From: Sulfitobacter sp. 20_GPM-1509m
GTDB lineage: Bacteria; Pseudomonadota; Alphaproteobacteria; Rhodobacterales; Rhodobacteraceae
Assembly (NCBI RefSeq): GCF_000620505.1
Contig: NZ_KK211144.1
Coordinates: 317,681-381,680 of the forward strand
DNA: 64,000 nt
Reading direction: 5' to 3'
The position numbers were made by a program, and so were the translations under genes. Below the pieces are notes generated by a model, which saw nothing but the letters and a program-made list of their open reading frames with translations, had not been told where the DNA came from and ran no database searches. Shown one piece after another: positions 49,452-58,231 of the stretch. Numbering within the stretch: the first letter of the stretch is position 1; each line of letters starts with the position of its first letter.

Positions 49452-51350
49452 CTATTCCGCCGCGACGGCCTGGGTTTCCAGTTCCCAGCCCTGGATGAAT
49501 GGCCCCAGCACCTTGCCGATGGCCTCCTGGCTGTCGCCGTTGGCCGCCACCTGCGCGGTCAGCCCGCGTTTCTTGTCATCCAGAACCGAGGTGACCCGCG
49601 CCTTCAGACCGGCATCCGACAGGGCCGCGTTATAGACCCGCGTGATCGCATTCTTGCGCAGGTCGGGCTTGAACACCTTGCCCACCGCTGTCTTTGGCAG
49701 CTCGTCCATGATCGTCATGTGCTTGGGCTGTGCGGCGCGTTCGTGGACATGCTTCTTGCAATAATCCATCAGCTCGGCCTCGGTCACGGTCGCACCGTCC
49801 ACCAGTTCGACATAGGCGCAAGGCACCTCGCCGGAATGGGCGTCGGGCTGACCGATGGCACCGGCAAAGGCCACGGCCTTGTGACCCTGCAATGCATCCT
49901 CGATCTCGGCCGGGTCGATGTTGTGCCCGCCGCGAATGATCAGATCCTTGGCCCGGCCGGTGATCCACAGATAACCGTCGGCATCCATACGGCCCAGGTC
50001 GCCCGTGCGCAGGTGGGTGTCGTTGTAGAACAGATCCTTGTTCTTGGCCGCTTCGGTGTAGGTGTGGCCGGTGTAGACGCCGGGATTGGCAATGCAAATC
50101 TCGCCGATCTCGTCCACGGCACATTCCAGCGGCCCCTCGTTCGTCTGCTTGATGATCTTGACGTCCGTATAGGGGAACGGGATGCCGATGCTGCCGATTT
50201 TCTTCAGCCCGTCCACGGGGTTGCCCGACACAAGACAGGTCGCTTCGGTCATGCCGTAGCCTTCGACGATGGTGACGCCCGTGGCCTCTTCAAAGCGTTT
50301 GAACAACTCCTTGGGCAGCGGGGCCGAGCCGGAAAAGGCGGTTTTCACCGTGCTGACATCGGCATCAATCGGGCGCTGCATCATCGCGGCAAGGGCCGTG
50401 GGGACCGACACGATAAAGGTGATCTTCCACCGTTCCGTCAGCTTCCAGATGTTGTCGAACACGCCTTCACCGCGATAGCCCTGCGGCGTCGGGAACACCA
50501 CATGCGCACCGCTGAACACGGCGCCCATCAGGATCACATGCACTGCCATGACGTGGAACAGCGGCAGCGGACACAGCAGCACGTCATTCTCGTTCAACAG
50601 CAGCTCGCCCCCGACCCAGCCGTTGTAGACCAGCCCCGAATAGCGGTGCTGCGCCACCTTGGGCATGCCGGTGGTGCCACCGGTGTGGAAATAACAGGCG
50701 ACGCGGTCCTGTTGCACGTCCTCGAAATCCAGGCTCGTGTTGTGCTTTTTCAGCTCGGCGCTGAAGCTCAGGTAATCGGCATGGGACGCGCGTGCGGACT
50801 TGGGGCGGATCAAGGGAATGATCCACGATTTCGGCGGCGTCACATAGCGCAGCAGGTCGACCTCGAGCACGGTTTTCACGCCGGGCGCATGGGCCACCGC
50901 ACTTGCGACCTTGTCGGCCACGTCCGTCTTGGGAAAGGCGCGCAGCGTCACCACGACCTTGGCACCGGTCTCGCGCAGGATGGATGCGATCTGTTCGGGG
51001 TCCAGAAGCGGGTTGATCGGGTTCACGATGCCCGCCGTCGCCCCGCCCAGCATGGTCAGGATCGCCTCGTTACAGTTGGGCAGCACATAGGCCACCACAT
51101 CCGTCGGGCCAATGCCCATGCTGCGCAACATGTTGGCGGTCTGGGCCGTCTTGGCCTTCAGCTCGCGCCAGGTGAAGGTCTCGGCCTTGTCTTTGGGGCC
51201 CGAGAAAATCTGGTAGCTGACCGCGTTGTGATCCGGAAATTTCGCAGCCGTATCGCTGAGCATTCCAAACAGCGTCACCGGCACATCGCGTGACGCCCAC
51301 GGGCCTTCGGCTTCGATGCGCTTGCGGTCTTCGATCCCTGCATAGGTCAT
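49452..51350 (-). CDS. AMP-dependent acyl-CoA synthetase
   Basis: The 632-residue adenylate-forming enzyme has the P-loop YFHTGGTTGMPKVAQH near 200-215, the GYGMTEATCLVSG motif near 355, and RTGDLGRMDADGYLWITGRA (about 457-476) with the hinge Asp. The catalytic Lys falls in KTAVGKVFKPDLR. It activates a carboxylic acid to acyl-AMP and then acyl-CoA. The acid is unknown; the pairing with an esterase suggests that the esterase releases it. The ATG at 51350 follows GGGAGGATATACC. Confidence 0.88.
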   Translation of the reverse strand: MTYAGIEDRKRIEAEGPWASRDVPVTLFGMLSDTAAKFPDHNAVSYQIFSGPKDKAETFTWRELKAKTAQTANMLRSMGIGPTDVVAYVLPNCNEAILTMLGGATAGIVNPINPLLDPEQIASILRETGAKVVVTLRAFPKTDVADKVASAVAHAPGVKTVLEVDLLRYVTPPKSWIIPLIRPKSARASHADYLSFSAELKKHNTSLDFEDVQQDRVACYFHTGGTTGMPKVAQHRYSGLVYNGWVGGELLLNENDVLLCPLPLFHVMAVHVILMGAVFSGAHVVFPTPQGYRGEGVFDNIWKLTERWKITFIVSVPTALAAMMQRPIDADVSTVKTAFSGSAPLPKELFKRFEEATGVTIVEGYGMTEATCLVSGNPVDGLKKIGSIGIPFPYTDVKIIKQTNEGPLECAVDEIGEICIANPGVYTGHTYTEAAKNKDLFYNDTHLRTGDLGRMDADGYLWITGRAKDLIIRGGHNIDPAEIEDALQGHKAVAFAGAIGQPDAHSGEVPCAYVELVDGATVTEAELMDYCKKHVHERAAQPKHMTIMDELPKTAVGKVFKPDLRKNAITRVYNAALSDAGLKARVTSVLDDKKRGLTAQVAANGDSQEAIGKVLGPFIQGWELETQAVAAE

Positions 51351-51481
51351 GGTATATCCTCCCTGTCGCCACCGCTCCCGTGTGGCTTTTTCCTTACCTG
51401 ACAAGATGCGGTGGTTTAAGCAATTGCGCAAGCATATCAGGCGCAAAGCCGCCTTTGGTCGACGCAGCGTAAGCCACGTCG

Positions 51482-51514
51482 CCCTTCATCTTGCCAGATA
51501 AACTCCGGGGGGAG
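51482..51514 (-). repeat. Dispersed repeat D, copy 2
   Basis: On the minus strand the core GGAGTTTATCTGGCAAGATG matches 23862-23881 with one difference. It is flanked by a G-run on one side and CTCCCCCC in place of CTCCGGGG on the other. It sits upstream of the acyl-CoA synthetase and downstream of the ABC exporter gene. Confidence 0.55.
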
Positions 51515-51553
51515 ACGCGCCAGCGTCGGGGGGCTGGCCCCCTGCCCGCCTTG

Positions 51554-53380
51554 CTATTGCGCCGCCAGATCTGCGGTGAATTGCAACTTGGCCAGACGTG
51601 CATAAAGCCCGTCCTGGGCCACCAGTTCGTCATGGGTGCCCACGGCCACGATCCGGCCATGTTCCATCACCACGATCCGGTCGGCTTTCTTCACCGTCGC
51701 CAGACGGTGCGCCACGATCAGTGTGGTCCGGCCCTGACTCAACGTCTCGAACGCCTCTTGCACCGCGCGTTCGCTTTCGGCGTCCAGCGCGCTGGTCGCT
51801 TCGTCCAGCAGCAACACAGGCGCGTCGCGCAGGATGGCGCGGGCGATGGCGATGCGCTGCTTTTGCCCGCCTGACAGCATCACGCCCCGTTCCCCCAAAT
51901 AGGCGTCGTAGCCATCTGGCAAGGCCATGATGAAATCATGGGCGGCCGCCGCGCGCGCCGCGGCTTCGATCTCGGTCTCGGTCGCACCGGGGCGGCCAAA
52001 GCCGATGTTGTCGCGGGCCGAGGCGGCAAAGATCACCGGATCTTGCGGCACCAGCGCGATATGGCGGCGGAAGACGTCGCGCGCCAAGGTGCTGAGGTCC
52101 ACGCCGTCGATCATGACCCGGCCCGTTTGCGGCTCGTAGAACCGCAGCAGCATCTGGATGATGGTCGTCTTGCCCGCACCCGACGGGCCGACAAAGGCCA
52201 CGGTTTCGCCGGGCGCGATCTCAAGGGTCACATGGTCCAGCGCCGAAACATCGGGGCGCGACGGATAGCTGAACGACACATCGTCAAAGCGGATGGCACC
52301 CTGCACCGGCTCCGGCAGCGCCGCGGGTGTTGTGGTGTCCTGCACGCTGTCCTCGACCGTCAGCAGCTCGACCAATCGTTCGGTGGCACCAGCGGCGCGT
52401 TGCAATTCGCCCCAGATCTCAGACAGGGCCGCGACACCGCCTGCAACCATCACCGCGTAGATCACGAACTGGATCAGCGCGCCGGAGGACATCACGCCTG
52501 CGCGCACGTCATTGGCGCCGATCCACAGCACGCCGACGACGCCCGCAAAGACCAGAAAGATCACGATCATCGTCATCAGCGCCCGCGTGCGGATGCGCCG
52601 CCCCGCTGCGTCATAGCTGCGTTCGGTCACATCGCTGAACTGGGCGCGCGTCGTGACCTCCTGGGTGAACGCCTGCACGGTCTGCACCGCCCCCAAGGCT
52701 TCGGAGGCACTGCCCGAAGAGGCCGCGATCCAGTCCTGGTTCTCGCGGCTGATCACCCGCAAACGCCGTCCCAGCACCAGAATGGGAATGACCACGGCAG
52801 GCACAATCAACAGCACCAGCCCCGTCAGCTTGGCCGAGGTCAGCAGCATCAGCACCAGACCGCCCGCAAAGATCAGCATGTTGCGCAGGGCAATTGACGC
52901 GCTCGACCCGATGACCGACAGGATCAGCGTGGTGTCCGTGGTGATCCGGCTGAGCACTTCGCCGGTCATGATCTTTTCATAGAAAGCGGGGCTCATCCCG
53001 ATCACGCGGTCGAACACCGCCTTGCGGATGTCGGCCACAACCCGTTCGCCCAGTCGCGTCACCAGCGCATATCGCAGCGCGGTGCCCACGGCGAGCAATC
53101 CGGCGATGCCGATGGCGGCCATGAAATACTGGTTCAGCAACTCGCCGTCCTGCGTGCGAAAGTTGTCGACCACACGGCGCACCGCCAGCGGCAGGGTCAG
53201 CGACACCACAGCCGTCAACACCAGCGCCGTGATGGCCGCGACCATCAGCCTTTTGTACGGCGTCACGAACGGCCAGAGCGCGGCCAGATTGCCGATGCGC
53301 TTGGAAGCGGCACGCTGGTCATCGCCCTTGCCGGGCGCATGGGGGGTGTTCGGGACGGTTTGCGGGGTTTGCTCGGCCAT
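51554..53380 (-). CDS. ABC exporter, fused membrane and ATPase domains (MsbA/lipid A type)
   Basis: The 608-residue protein has six membrane helices (about 35-330) and one ATPase domain: Walker A FVGPSGAGKTTIIQ near 390-403, signature [17 protein letters not shown] near 495-511, DEATSALD near 520 and the H-loop VAHRLATV near 550. It works as a homodimer; the substrate may be a lipid, drug or peptide. The gene is on the minus strand with tRNA-Gly 110 bases upstream. Confidence 0.88.
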   Translation of the reverse strand: MAEQTPQTVPNTPHAPGKGDDQRAASKRIGNLAALWPFVTPYKRLMVAAITALVLTAVVSLTLPLAVRRVVDNFRTQDGELLNQYFMAAIGIAGLLAVGTALRYALVTRLGERVVADIRKAVFDRVIGMSPAFYEKIMTGEVLSRITTDTTLILSVIGSSASIALRNMLIFAGGLVLMLLTSAKLTGLVLLIVPAVVIPILVLGRRLRVISRENQDWIAASSGSASEALGAVQTVQAFTQEVTTRAQFSDVTERSYDAAGRRIRTRALMTMIVIFLVFAGVVGVLWIGANDVRAGVMSSGALIQFVIYAVMVAGGVAALSEIWGELQRAAGATERLVELLTVEDSVQDTTTPAALPEPVQGAIRFDDVSFSYPSRPDVSALDHVTLEIAPGETVAFVGPSGAGKTTIIQMLLRFYEPQTGRVMIDGVDLSTLARDVFRRHIALVPQDPVIFAASARDNIGFGRPGATETEIEAAARAAAAHDFIMALPDGYDAYLGERGVMLSGGQKQRIAIARAILRDAPVLLLDEATSALDAESERAVQEAFETLSQGRTTLIVAHRLATVKKADRIVVMEHGRIVAVGTHDELVAQDGLYARLAKLQFTADLAAQ

Positions 53381-53490
53381 GACGGCTCCTGAATTCACTT
53401 CGCGCCGACTTGTGGCGGCTGTGCGCCACGGGGTCAATGCGACAAAGGCCCCACTTTCGCAGGCAGAGCGGTCAGGCTTGGGGGAAAGCT

Positions 53491-53564
53491 TGGAGCGGGC
53501 GGCGGGAATCGAACCCGCGTCATTAGCTTGGAAGGCTAAGGTCTTACCACTACACAACGCCCGC
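53491..53564 (-). tRNA. tRNA-Gly (anticodon UCC)
   Basis: Read on the minus strand, the acceptor halves GCGGGCG and CGCCCGC pair perfectly. The anticodon arm TTAGC-CTTCCAA-GCTAA shows anticodon TCC, and the T arm is GCGGG-TTCGATT-CCCGC. The CCA end is encoded (the final TCCA). It reads GGA and probably GGG codons. Confidence 0.97.
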
Positions 53565-53859
53565 GTAGCACCGGTTAGTTATGGCATGGGCCAGCAGAGG
53601 TCAAGAACGCCTGTGGGGGGTGGTTGCGCAAAATCCGCCTTGCCCGAATGCACGCGCGCTTTGCCGACACTCGCACATCTTTGACGGGTCCGGCTGATTT
53701 GACGGAAGCCTGTCAGCAGGCCGCATGACGCAATATTGACGCTTGGGGTTTGTCTTGCCGATGCGCAGCGGATTTAGCTGCCACCTGATGTACCAGAGAA
53801 ATTATCCTTATTCAGCGAGATGCGGCGAACCCGATAGAAATTACGGTGGTCCTCCGCGA
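53565..53859. other. Gene-free gap upstream of tRNA-Gly
   Basis: About 295 bases without a credible open frame. The right half (from about 53790) is as AT-rich as the neighbouring GST gene, so the boundary of that acquired-looking segment may fall here. The tRNA promoter must lie near 53570-53610 on the minus strand, but no clear hexamers were recognised. Confidence 0.5.
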
Positions 53860-54516
53860 TCAAGTTCCGATCTTGTTCCGCGCAGCGTCAGCGGCCTCAA
53901 AATGCGCCATCTGCGCAGCGTATGCTTTTTGAAATGCAGGACGATTCGTCACACGCTGGATGTAAGCCTCGGTTGCCGGACGATCACCAAGCGCCCGGAT
54001 TTTTGCCACACGCAGCACATCAGCCATCAACAGATCAGCGACGGTAAAGCGATCTGAAACCAACCACTCGCGTTCGCCAAGAATTCCTTCAACAAAAGAC
54101 AGGCGGCTTTCAAGCCAACCGGTAAGGCCATTTTCCTTTGCGCCGGTAACTTCGAGAAACCACCACGGAACAGAAATCGTTTCCACGGAATTGAGCGCGG
54201 CTATTGTCCATTGAAGTGTTTCAGCTTCCCCGACAGGATCGCGCGGCATCAGAACTTCGCTTTTGCGCGCGATATGCAGCAAACAAGCCCCGCTTTCGAA
54301 TATCTCGATCTCGCCATCCTTTATGAACGGCACCTGACCAAAGGGCTGACGGGAGAAATGTTCAGGGGTTTTTTCCTGGAGCGAGACGGTTTTGACATCA
54401 TAGTCGATACCGGCCTCTTCACATGCCCATCTGAGCCGCAAGTCCCGCACGAAACCCGCGGGACCATTGGTCATTCGCACCCATTCAAACGTCCATATTA
54501 CAAGCTTGTCTGTCAT
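53860..54516 (-). CDS. Glutathione S-transferase family protein
   Basis: The 218-residue protein has a thioredoxin-like N-terminal domain with the glutathione-site block GQVPFIKDGEIEIFESGACLL (about 58-78, cis-Pro and ES pair) and an all-helical C-terminal domain with FTVADLLMADVLRVAK near 157 (the N-capping box). The active Ser or Cys at the start is not obvious because the first strand (LVIWTFEWVRMTNGPAG) is atypical. Base composition is less GC-rich than the flanking genes, suggesting later acquisition. The ATG at 54516 is used; an upstream in-frame start at 54531 is possible. Confidence 0.78.
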   Translation of the reverse strand: MTDKLVIWTFEWVRMTNGPAGFVRDLRLRWACEEAGIDYDVKTVSLQEKTPEHFSRQPFGQVPFIKDGEIEIFESGACLLHIARKSEVLMPRDPVGEAETLQWTIAALNSVETISVPWWFLEVTGAKENGLTGWLESRLSFVEGILGEREWLVSDRFTVADLLMADVLRVAKIRALGDRPATEAYIQRVTNRPAFQKAYAAQMAHFEAADAARNKIGT

Positions 54517-54713
54517 TTCAGTCTCGCACATCTGAAGTTCAACTTTTGAGAAATGCTCTCACAAAACTGACATCCATGCAAAACGCATCTTTGGCCGCTA
54601 AGGGCGCAATCGTGCCTTGCGCTGCAATGTGCACCAACGCCAGGTTCTCCATCTCAGGTCTGCGCGCGAAACGAAGGTGATTTGACCCTCGGCACACCCA
54701 GACCTGCGCGGGG

Positions 54714-55469
54714 TCAGTCCTCGATGCCCTTGTCTGATGCATCGGCCTGCCCTGCCACCCAATAGCCCGAGGCTTTGATCCACTGTTTGTCGTGTCCCTT
54801 GTCCAGCAGATGCGTGCGGATGGCGCGTGCCACCATGGCCTCGGCTGCAATCCAGACAAAGGTGCGTGGTGGCAGGGTCATGGCGTCGAGTGCCGCGAGA
54901 TAGGGCGCGGGATCGGTGGCTTGATCCAGCGGGCGGTGCAGCCAGTGTGCCGTCCAATTGGCGGCGGTGGTCACAGTCTGTTCGTCCGCCGCATCGGGCA
55001 CGCCGACGATGCTGGTCACGCGCGTCGCGGCGGGCATCTCCTCGATCCAGCGACCGATGGCAGGCAGCGCGGTTTCGTCACCGATCAACAGCCAGTGGTC
55101 GATGTCACCCTCGATCCGCTGGCTGCCGCGCGGGCCGCCGATGGTGATGGCATCGCCCAGCGCAGCGGCACGCGCCCAATCGGCGGCAGGGCCGCCGGGG
55201 TGGTCGACCACATCCACCACCAGTTCCGACGCACTGAATCGACGCGGGGTATAGTCGCGCATTTGCGGGGTATCGCTGTCTGCGTTCAGAACCAGCTTCA
55301 TGTGATCATCCGGTGCGGTGCTGGCAAAATCATGCAGGTCCGCGCCTGTCAGGGTCAGGCGGATCATATGAGGGGTCAGCCGCTCTGTGGCTGCAACGGT
55401 CAGATTGCGGCGGCGCAGATCGTGGCGGGTGCGCACGATGCGCGGCGCGGCGATGGTTTTATCTGTCAT
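54714..55469 (-). CDS. Siderophore-interacting protein (ferric-siderophore reductase, ViuB type)
   Basis: The 251-residue protein has the FAD-binding domain motif MRDYTPRRFSASELVVDVVD (about 70-89, RxYT) with VVDHPGGPAADWA, GGPRGS near 112 and the NAD(P)H domain WLLIGDETALPAIGRWIEE (about 124-142). The terminal GYWVAGQ is also a family mark. It reduces ferric siderophores in the cytoplasm to free iron. No siderophore transporter or synthesis gene is adjacent. The 94 bases on its left carry no clear iron-responsive operator. Confidence 0.87.
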   Translation of the reverse strand: MTDKTIAAPRIVRTRHDLRRRNLTVAATERLTPHMIRLTLTGADLHDFASTAPDDHMKLVLNADSDTPQMRDYTPRRFSASELVVDVVDHPGGPAADWARAAALGDAITIGGPRGSQRIEGDIDHWLLIGDETALPAIGRWIEEMPAATRVTSIVGVPDAADEQTVTTAANWTAHWLHRPLDQATDPAPYLAALDAMTLPPRTFVWIAAEAMVARAIRTHLLDKGHDKQWIKASGYWVAGQADASDKGIED

Positions 55470-55562
55470 GGCATGTCCCTTGCAACAGCGTTCGGGATAT
55501 ACCTGTCTATTTTTGTCGGAATTAGCAAGTGCACCAATGCACAGACCCCGGCGCGCAGATGC

Positions 55563-56258
55563 TCAGACGGAAACGCCGCGCAGCACCTCGGACTTGGGCA
55601 CGTCGGCCTTGGCCCCTTCCAGCACCACGGCCCCGCGTCGCAGGACCACGAAACGGTCGGCCAGATCATAGGCGAATTCGAAATACTGCTCGACCAGCAC
55701 GATCGCCATGTCACCCTGATCGCGCAACAGGCGGATCACGTTGCCGATCTGCTGGATGATGTTGGGCTGGATGCCTTCGGTGGGTTCGTCCAGCAGCAAA
55801 AGCTTGGGCTTGGTGATCAGCGCCCGCGCGATGGCCAGTTGCTGTTGCTGCCCGCCCGAAAGATCGCCGCCGCGCCGCGATGTCATGTCCTTGAGCACGG
55901 GAAACAGATCGTAAATATGATCCGGAATGAAATGTTCCTCCGGCGGCAGGCAGACAAAGCCGGTCTCCAAGTTTTCCTTCACCGTCATCAACGGGAAAAT
56001 CTCGCGCCCCTGCGGGACATAGGCCACGCCCAGATGCGCCAGCTTGTGTGCAGGCAGCACCGGCAGGTCCTGCCCGTCCAGCGACAGCGTGCCCGCCGTG
56101 CGCGGATGGGTGCCGGAAATCGCCTTGATCAGGCTGGTCTTGCCCACGCCATTGGTGCCCATCACGCAGGTGACTTCGCCCTGTGCCGCCTGCATCGAAA
56201 TCCCGTTCAGTATCTGGCTATGGCCATAGTGCAGCGTCAGGTCATTCAAACTCAGCAT
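55563..56258 (-). CDS. urtE: Urea ABC transporter ATP-binding protein
   Basis: The 231-residue ATPase resembles LivF and UrtE: LHYGHSQILNGISM, Walker A MGTNGVGKTSLIKAI near 33-47, PQGREIFPLMTVKENLETG near 85-103, signature LSGGQQQQLAIA near 135 and DEPTEGIQPNIIQQIG. The last of these is typical of UrtE. It is the last gene of urtABCDE and is separated from urtD by two bases. Confidence 0.92.
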   Translation of the reverse strand: MLSLNDLTLHYGHSQILNGISMQAAQGEVTCVMGTNGVGKTSLIKAISGTHPRTAGTLSLDGQDLPVLPAHKLAHLGVAYVPQGREIFPLMTVKENLETGFVCLPPEEHFIPDHIYDLFPVLKDMTSRRGGDLSGGQQQQLAIARALITKPKLLLLDEPTEGIQPNIIQQIGNVIRLLRDQGDMAIVLVEQYFEFAYDLADRFVVLRRGAVVLEGAKADVPKSEVLRGVSV

Positions 56259-56260
56259 AT

Positions 56261-57001
56261 TCAGCGCCCCAGATAGACGTCGATGACGTCCTGATTTGAT
56301 GTGACGTGGTCCAGCGATCCTTCGGCCAGAACCGATCCTTCGTGCAGCACGGTGACCTTGCAGTTCAGGCGGCGCACGAACTCCATATCGTGTTCCACCA
56401 CGACCACGGCGCGGGTCTTGGCCGCCTCGACCAGAATGTCGGTGGTTTTCTCGCGTTCTTCCGGTGTCATACCGGCGGCGGGCTCATCGACCAGCAGCAG
56501 GCGCGGCTCCTGTGCCAGCAGAATGCCGATCTCCAGCCATTGCTTTTGCCCGTGGCTCAACTCGCCCGACTTGCGCAGCAGCGCATCGCCAAGACCGATG
56601 TCGTCTGCCAGTGTGGCGACCTTGGCCAAGTCTTCCTCGGACGGACGATAGGACAACACCGGCAACCAGCCGCGCGGCTTTTTCAGCGCCATCAGCAGGT
56701 TCTCCTGCACGCTTTGATCCTCGAACACCGTGGGCTTTTGAAACTTGCGCCCCACGCCCGCCTGCGCGATCTTGGCCTCGGACATTTTCAGCAGCGACAC
56801 GGACTTTTCACCCCACAGCACCCTGCCCTCGTCCGGCTTGGTCTTGCCTGTGACGATGTCCATGAAGGTGGTCTTGCCCGCGCCGTTCGGTCCGATCACC
56901 GCGCGCATTTCGGCATCCGCGATGCGGAAGGACAGGTTGTTGATGGCGCGAAAGCCGTCAAAACTGACCGAAACGCCGGAGACTTCCAAAAGCGTGCTCA
57001 T
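56261..57001 (-). CDS. urtD: Urea ABC transporter ATP-binding protein
   Basis: The 246-residue ATPase has Walker A IGPNGAGKTTFMDIVTG near 36-52, with the MDIVTGKTKPDEG sequence typical of UrtD. Other marks are GVGRKFQKPTVFEDQSVQEN, signature LSHGQKQWLEIG near 150 and DEPAAGMTPEE near 174. It pairs with UrtE to power urea uptake. The start overlaps the urtC stop (ATGA). Confidence 0.93.
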   Translation of the reverse strand: MSTLLEVSGVSVSFDGFRAINNLSFRIADAEMRAVIGPNGAGKTTFMDIVTGKTKPDEGRVLWGEKSVSLLKMSEAKIAQAGVGRKFQKPTVFEDQSVQENLLMALKKPRGWLPVLSYRPSEEDLAKVATLADDIGLGDALLRKSGELSHGQKQWLEIGILLAQEPRLLLVDEPAAGMTPEEREKTTDILVEAAKTRAVVVVEHDMEFVRRLNCKVTVLHEGSVLAEGSLDHVTSNQDVIDVYLGR

Positions 57002-58227
57002 TGCTGGGCCTCCTTCTCGCGCAGCGATCCCTGATCAGGGCCAAGGTCGGCCCCGTGACGATCCGGGCGCAGCCGGTCGCTGATCAGGTCGAACAGCCCG
57101 CCGATGCCTTGCGGGGCGAACAGGGTGACGCCGACAAAGGACAGCCCCAGCAGCACCAGCCACCAGTCGACCCATTTGATCGTGTAAAAGCCCAGCGGCA
57201 CGTCCGGTGCCTGCCCGCCGGTGAACCATGTGGACAGCAGGCTGACCACGGCAGCCCCAATCACGGCACCATACAGCCGCCCGCGCCCGCCGATGGCGAC
57301 CCAGACCGCCAGATAGATCGATGCGATGGGGGCGATTTCAGCCGGGTTGATGATGCCCGCCTGCGGGTAATAAAGCGCCCCCGCGATGGCCGCGATACAG
57401 GCGGTCAGCGTGAACATCGCCAGCTTGTACGCCTCGACCGAATAGCCCAGGAAGCGCACGCGCGCTTCGTTGTCGCGGATGCCGCGGATGACCGAGCCGA
57501 ACTTGCCCGACACCACCCATGCCGCCAGCAGATAGCCCAGCCCCAGCGCCAGCGCCGAGCCCCAGAAGAACCACATCGACACCACGTCCTGCGATGCGCT
57601 CACGCCCGGCAGGTTTTGCAGGCCCGACAGGCCGTTGTTGCCGCGCAGGCCGCTGTCGTTCTGGAACAGGTACAGCGCCAGCGCCAAGGTCATCGCCTGT
57701 GTCAGGATCGACAGGTACACGCCCGTCACACGGCTGCGGAAGGCCAGCCAGCCGAACACCAGCGCCAGCAGGCCCGGCACCAGCACGACCATGGCCAGTT
57801 GCAGCGTCAGACTGTCGGCAAAGGACCAGATGACAGGGAAATCGCTGCTGCCGACCACGCCGAAAATCTGGTTGCCGATGCCGTCCACGACCTCTTGGGG
57901 CGTGGGCGGGATCTGGCCTTGCGCCAGCGCATCGACCACGATCAGGCGGGTGCGTTCATACATCAGCCACATGCCGATCATGTAGCCGCCCAGGCCGAAG
58001 AACGCGAAATGCCCCAGGCTGAGGATACCGGCATAGCCCCAGATCAGGTCCATCGCGACGGCCACCAGACACAGGCACAGCGTCTTGCCCAAGGTCTTGA
58101 CGAAGCTGGTGGACACTATGCCCACGCCAAAGCCTTCGGACAGGATGGTGACGCCCAGCGTGAACAGCGCCAGCAAGGCAAGGAAGATCAGGACAGAGGG
58201 GTTTCGTGCAACGAATGAACGGTTCAT
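56998..58227 (-). CDS. urtC: Urea ABC transporter permease
   Basis: The 409-residue inner-membrane protein is LivM-like, with about ten hydrophobic segments. It has YAGILSLGHFAFFGLGGYMIGMW (about 66-88), GVYLSILTQAMTLAL near 170-185 and the ATPase-contact loop IRGIRDNEARVRFLGY near 238-253. It forms the channel with UrtB. The start is five bases from the urtB stop. Confidence 0.92.
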   Translation of the reverse strand: MNRSFVARNPSVLIFLALLALFTLGVTILSEGFGVGIVSTSFVKTLGKTLCLCLVAVAMDLIWGYAGILSLGHFAFFGLGGYMIGMWLMYERTRLIVVDALAQGQIPPTPQEVVDGIGNQIFGVVGSSDFPVIWSFADSLTLQLAMVVLVPGLLALVFGWLAFRSRVTGVYLSILTQAMTLALALYLFQNDSGLRGNNGLSGLQNLPGVSASQDVVSMWFFWGSALALGLGYLLAAWVVSGKFGSVIRGIRDNEARVRFLGYSVEAYKLAMFTLTACIAAIAGALYYPQAGIINPAEIAPIASIYLAVWVAIGGRGRLYGAVIGAAVVSLLSTWFTGGQAPDVPLGFYTIKWVDWWLVLLGLSFVGVTLFAPQGIGGLFDLISDRLRPDRHGADLGPDQGSLREKEAQQ

Positions 58228-58231
58228 GGCC

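Noticed and set aside
53491-54516. tRNA-Gly as an integration site for an island carrying the GST gene
   Set aside because: Integration normally occurs at the tRNA 3' end, which here faces the ABC exporter. No integrase and no duplicated tRNA end were found near the GST gene.
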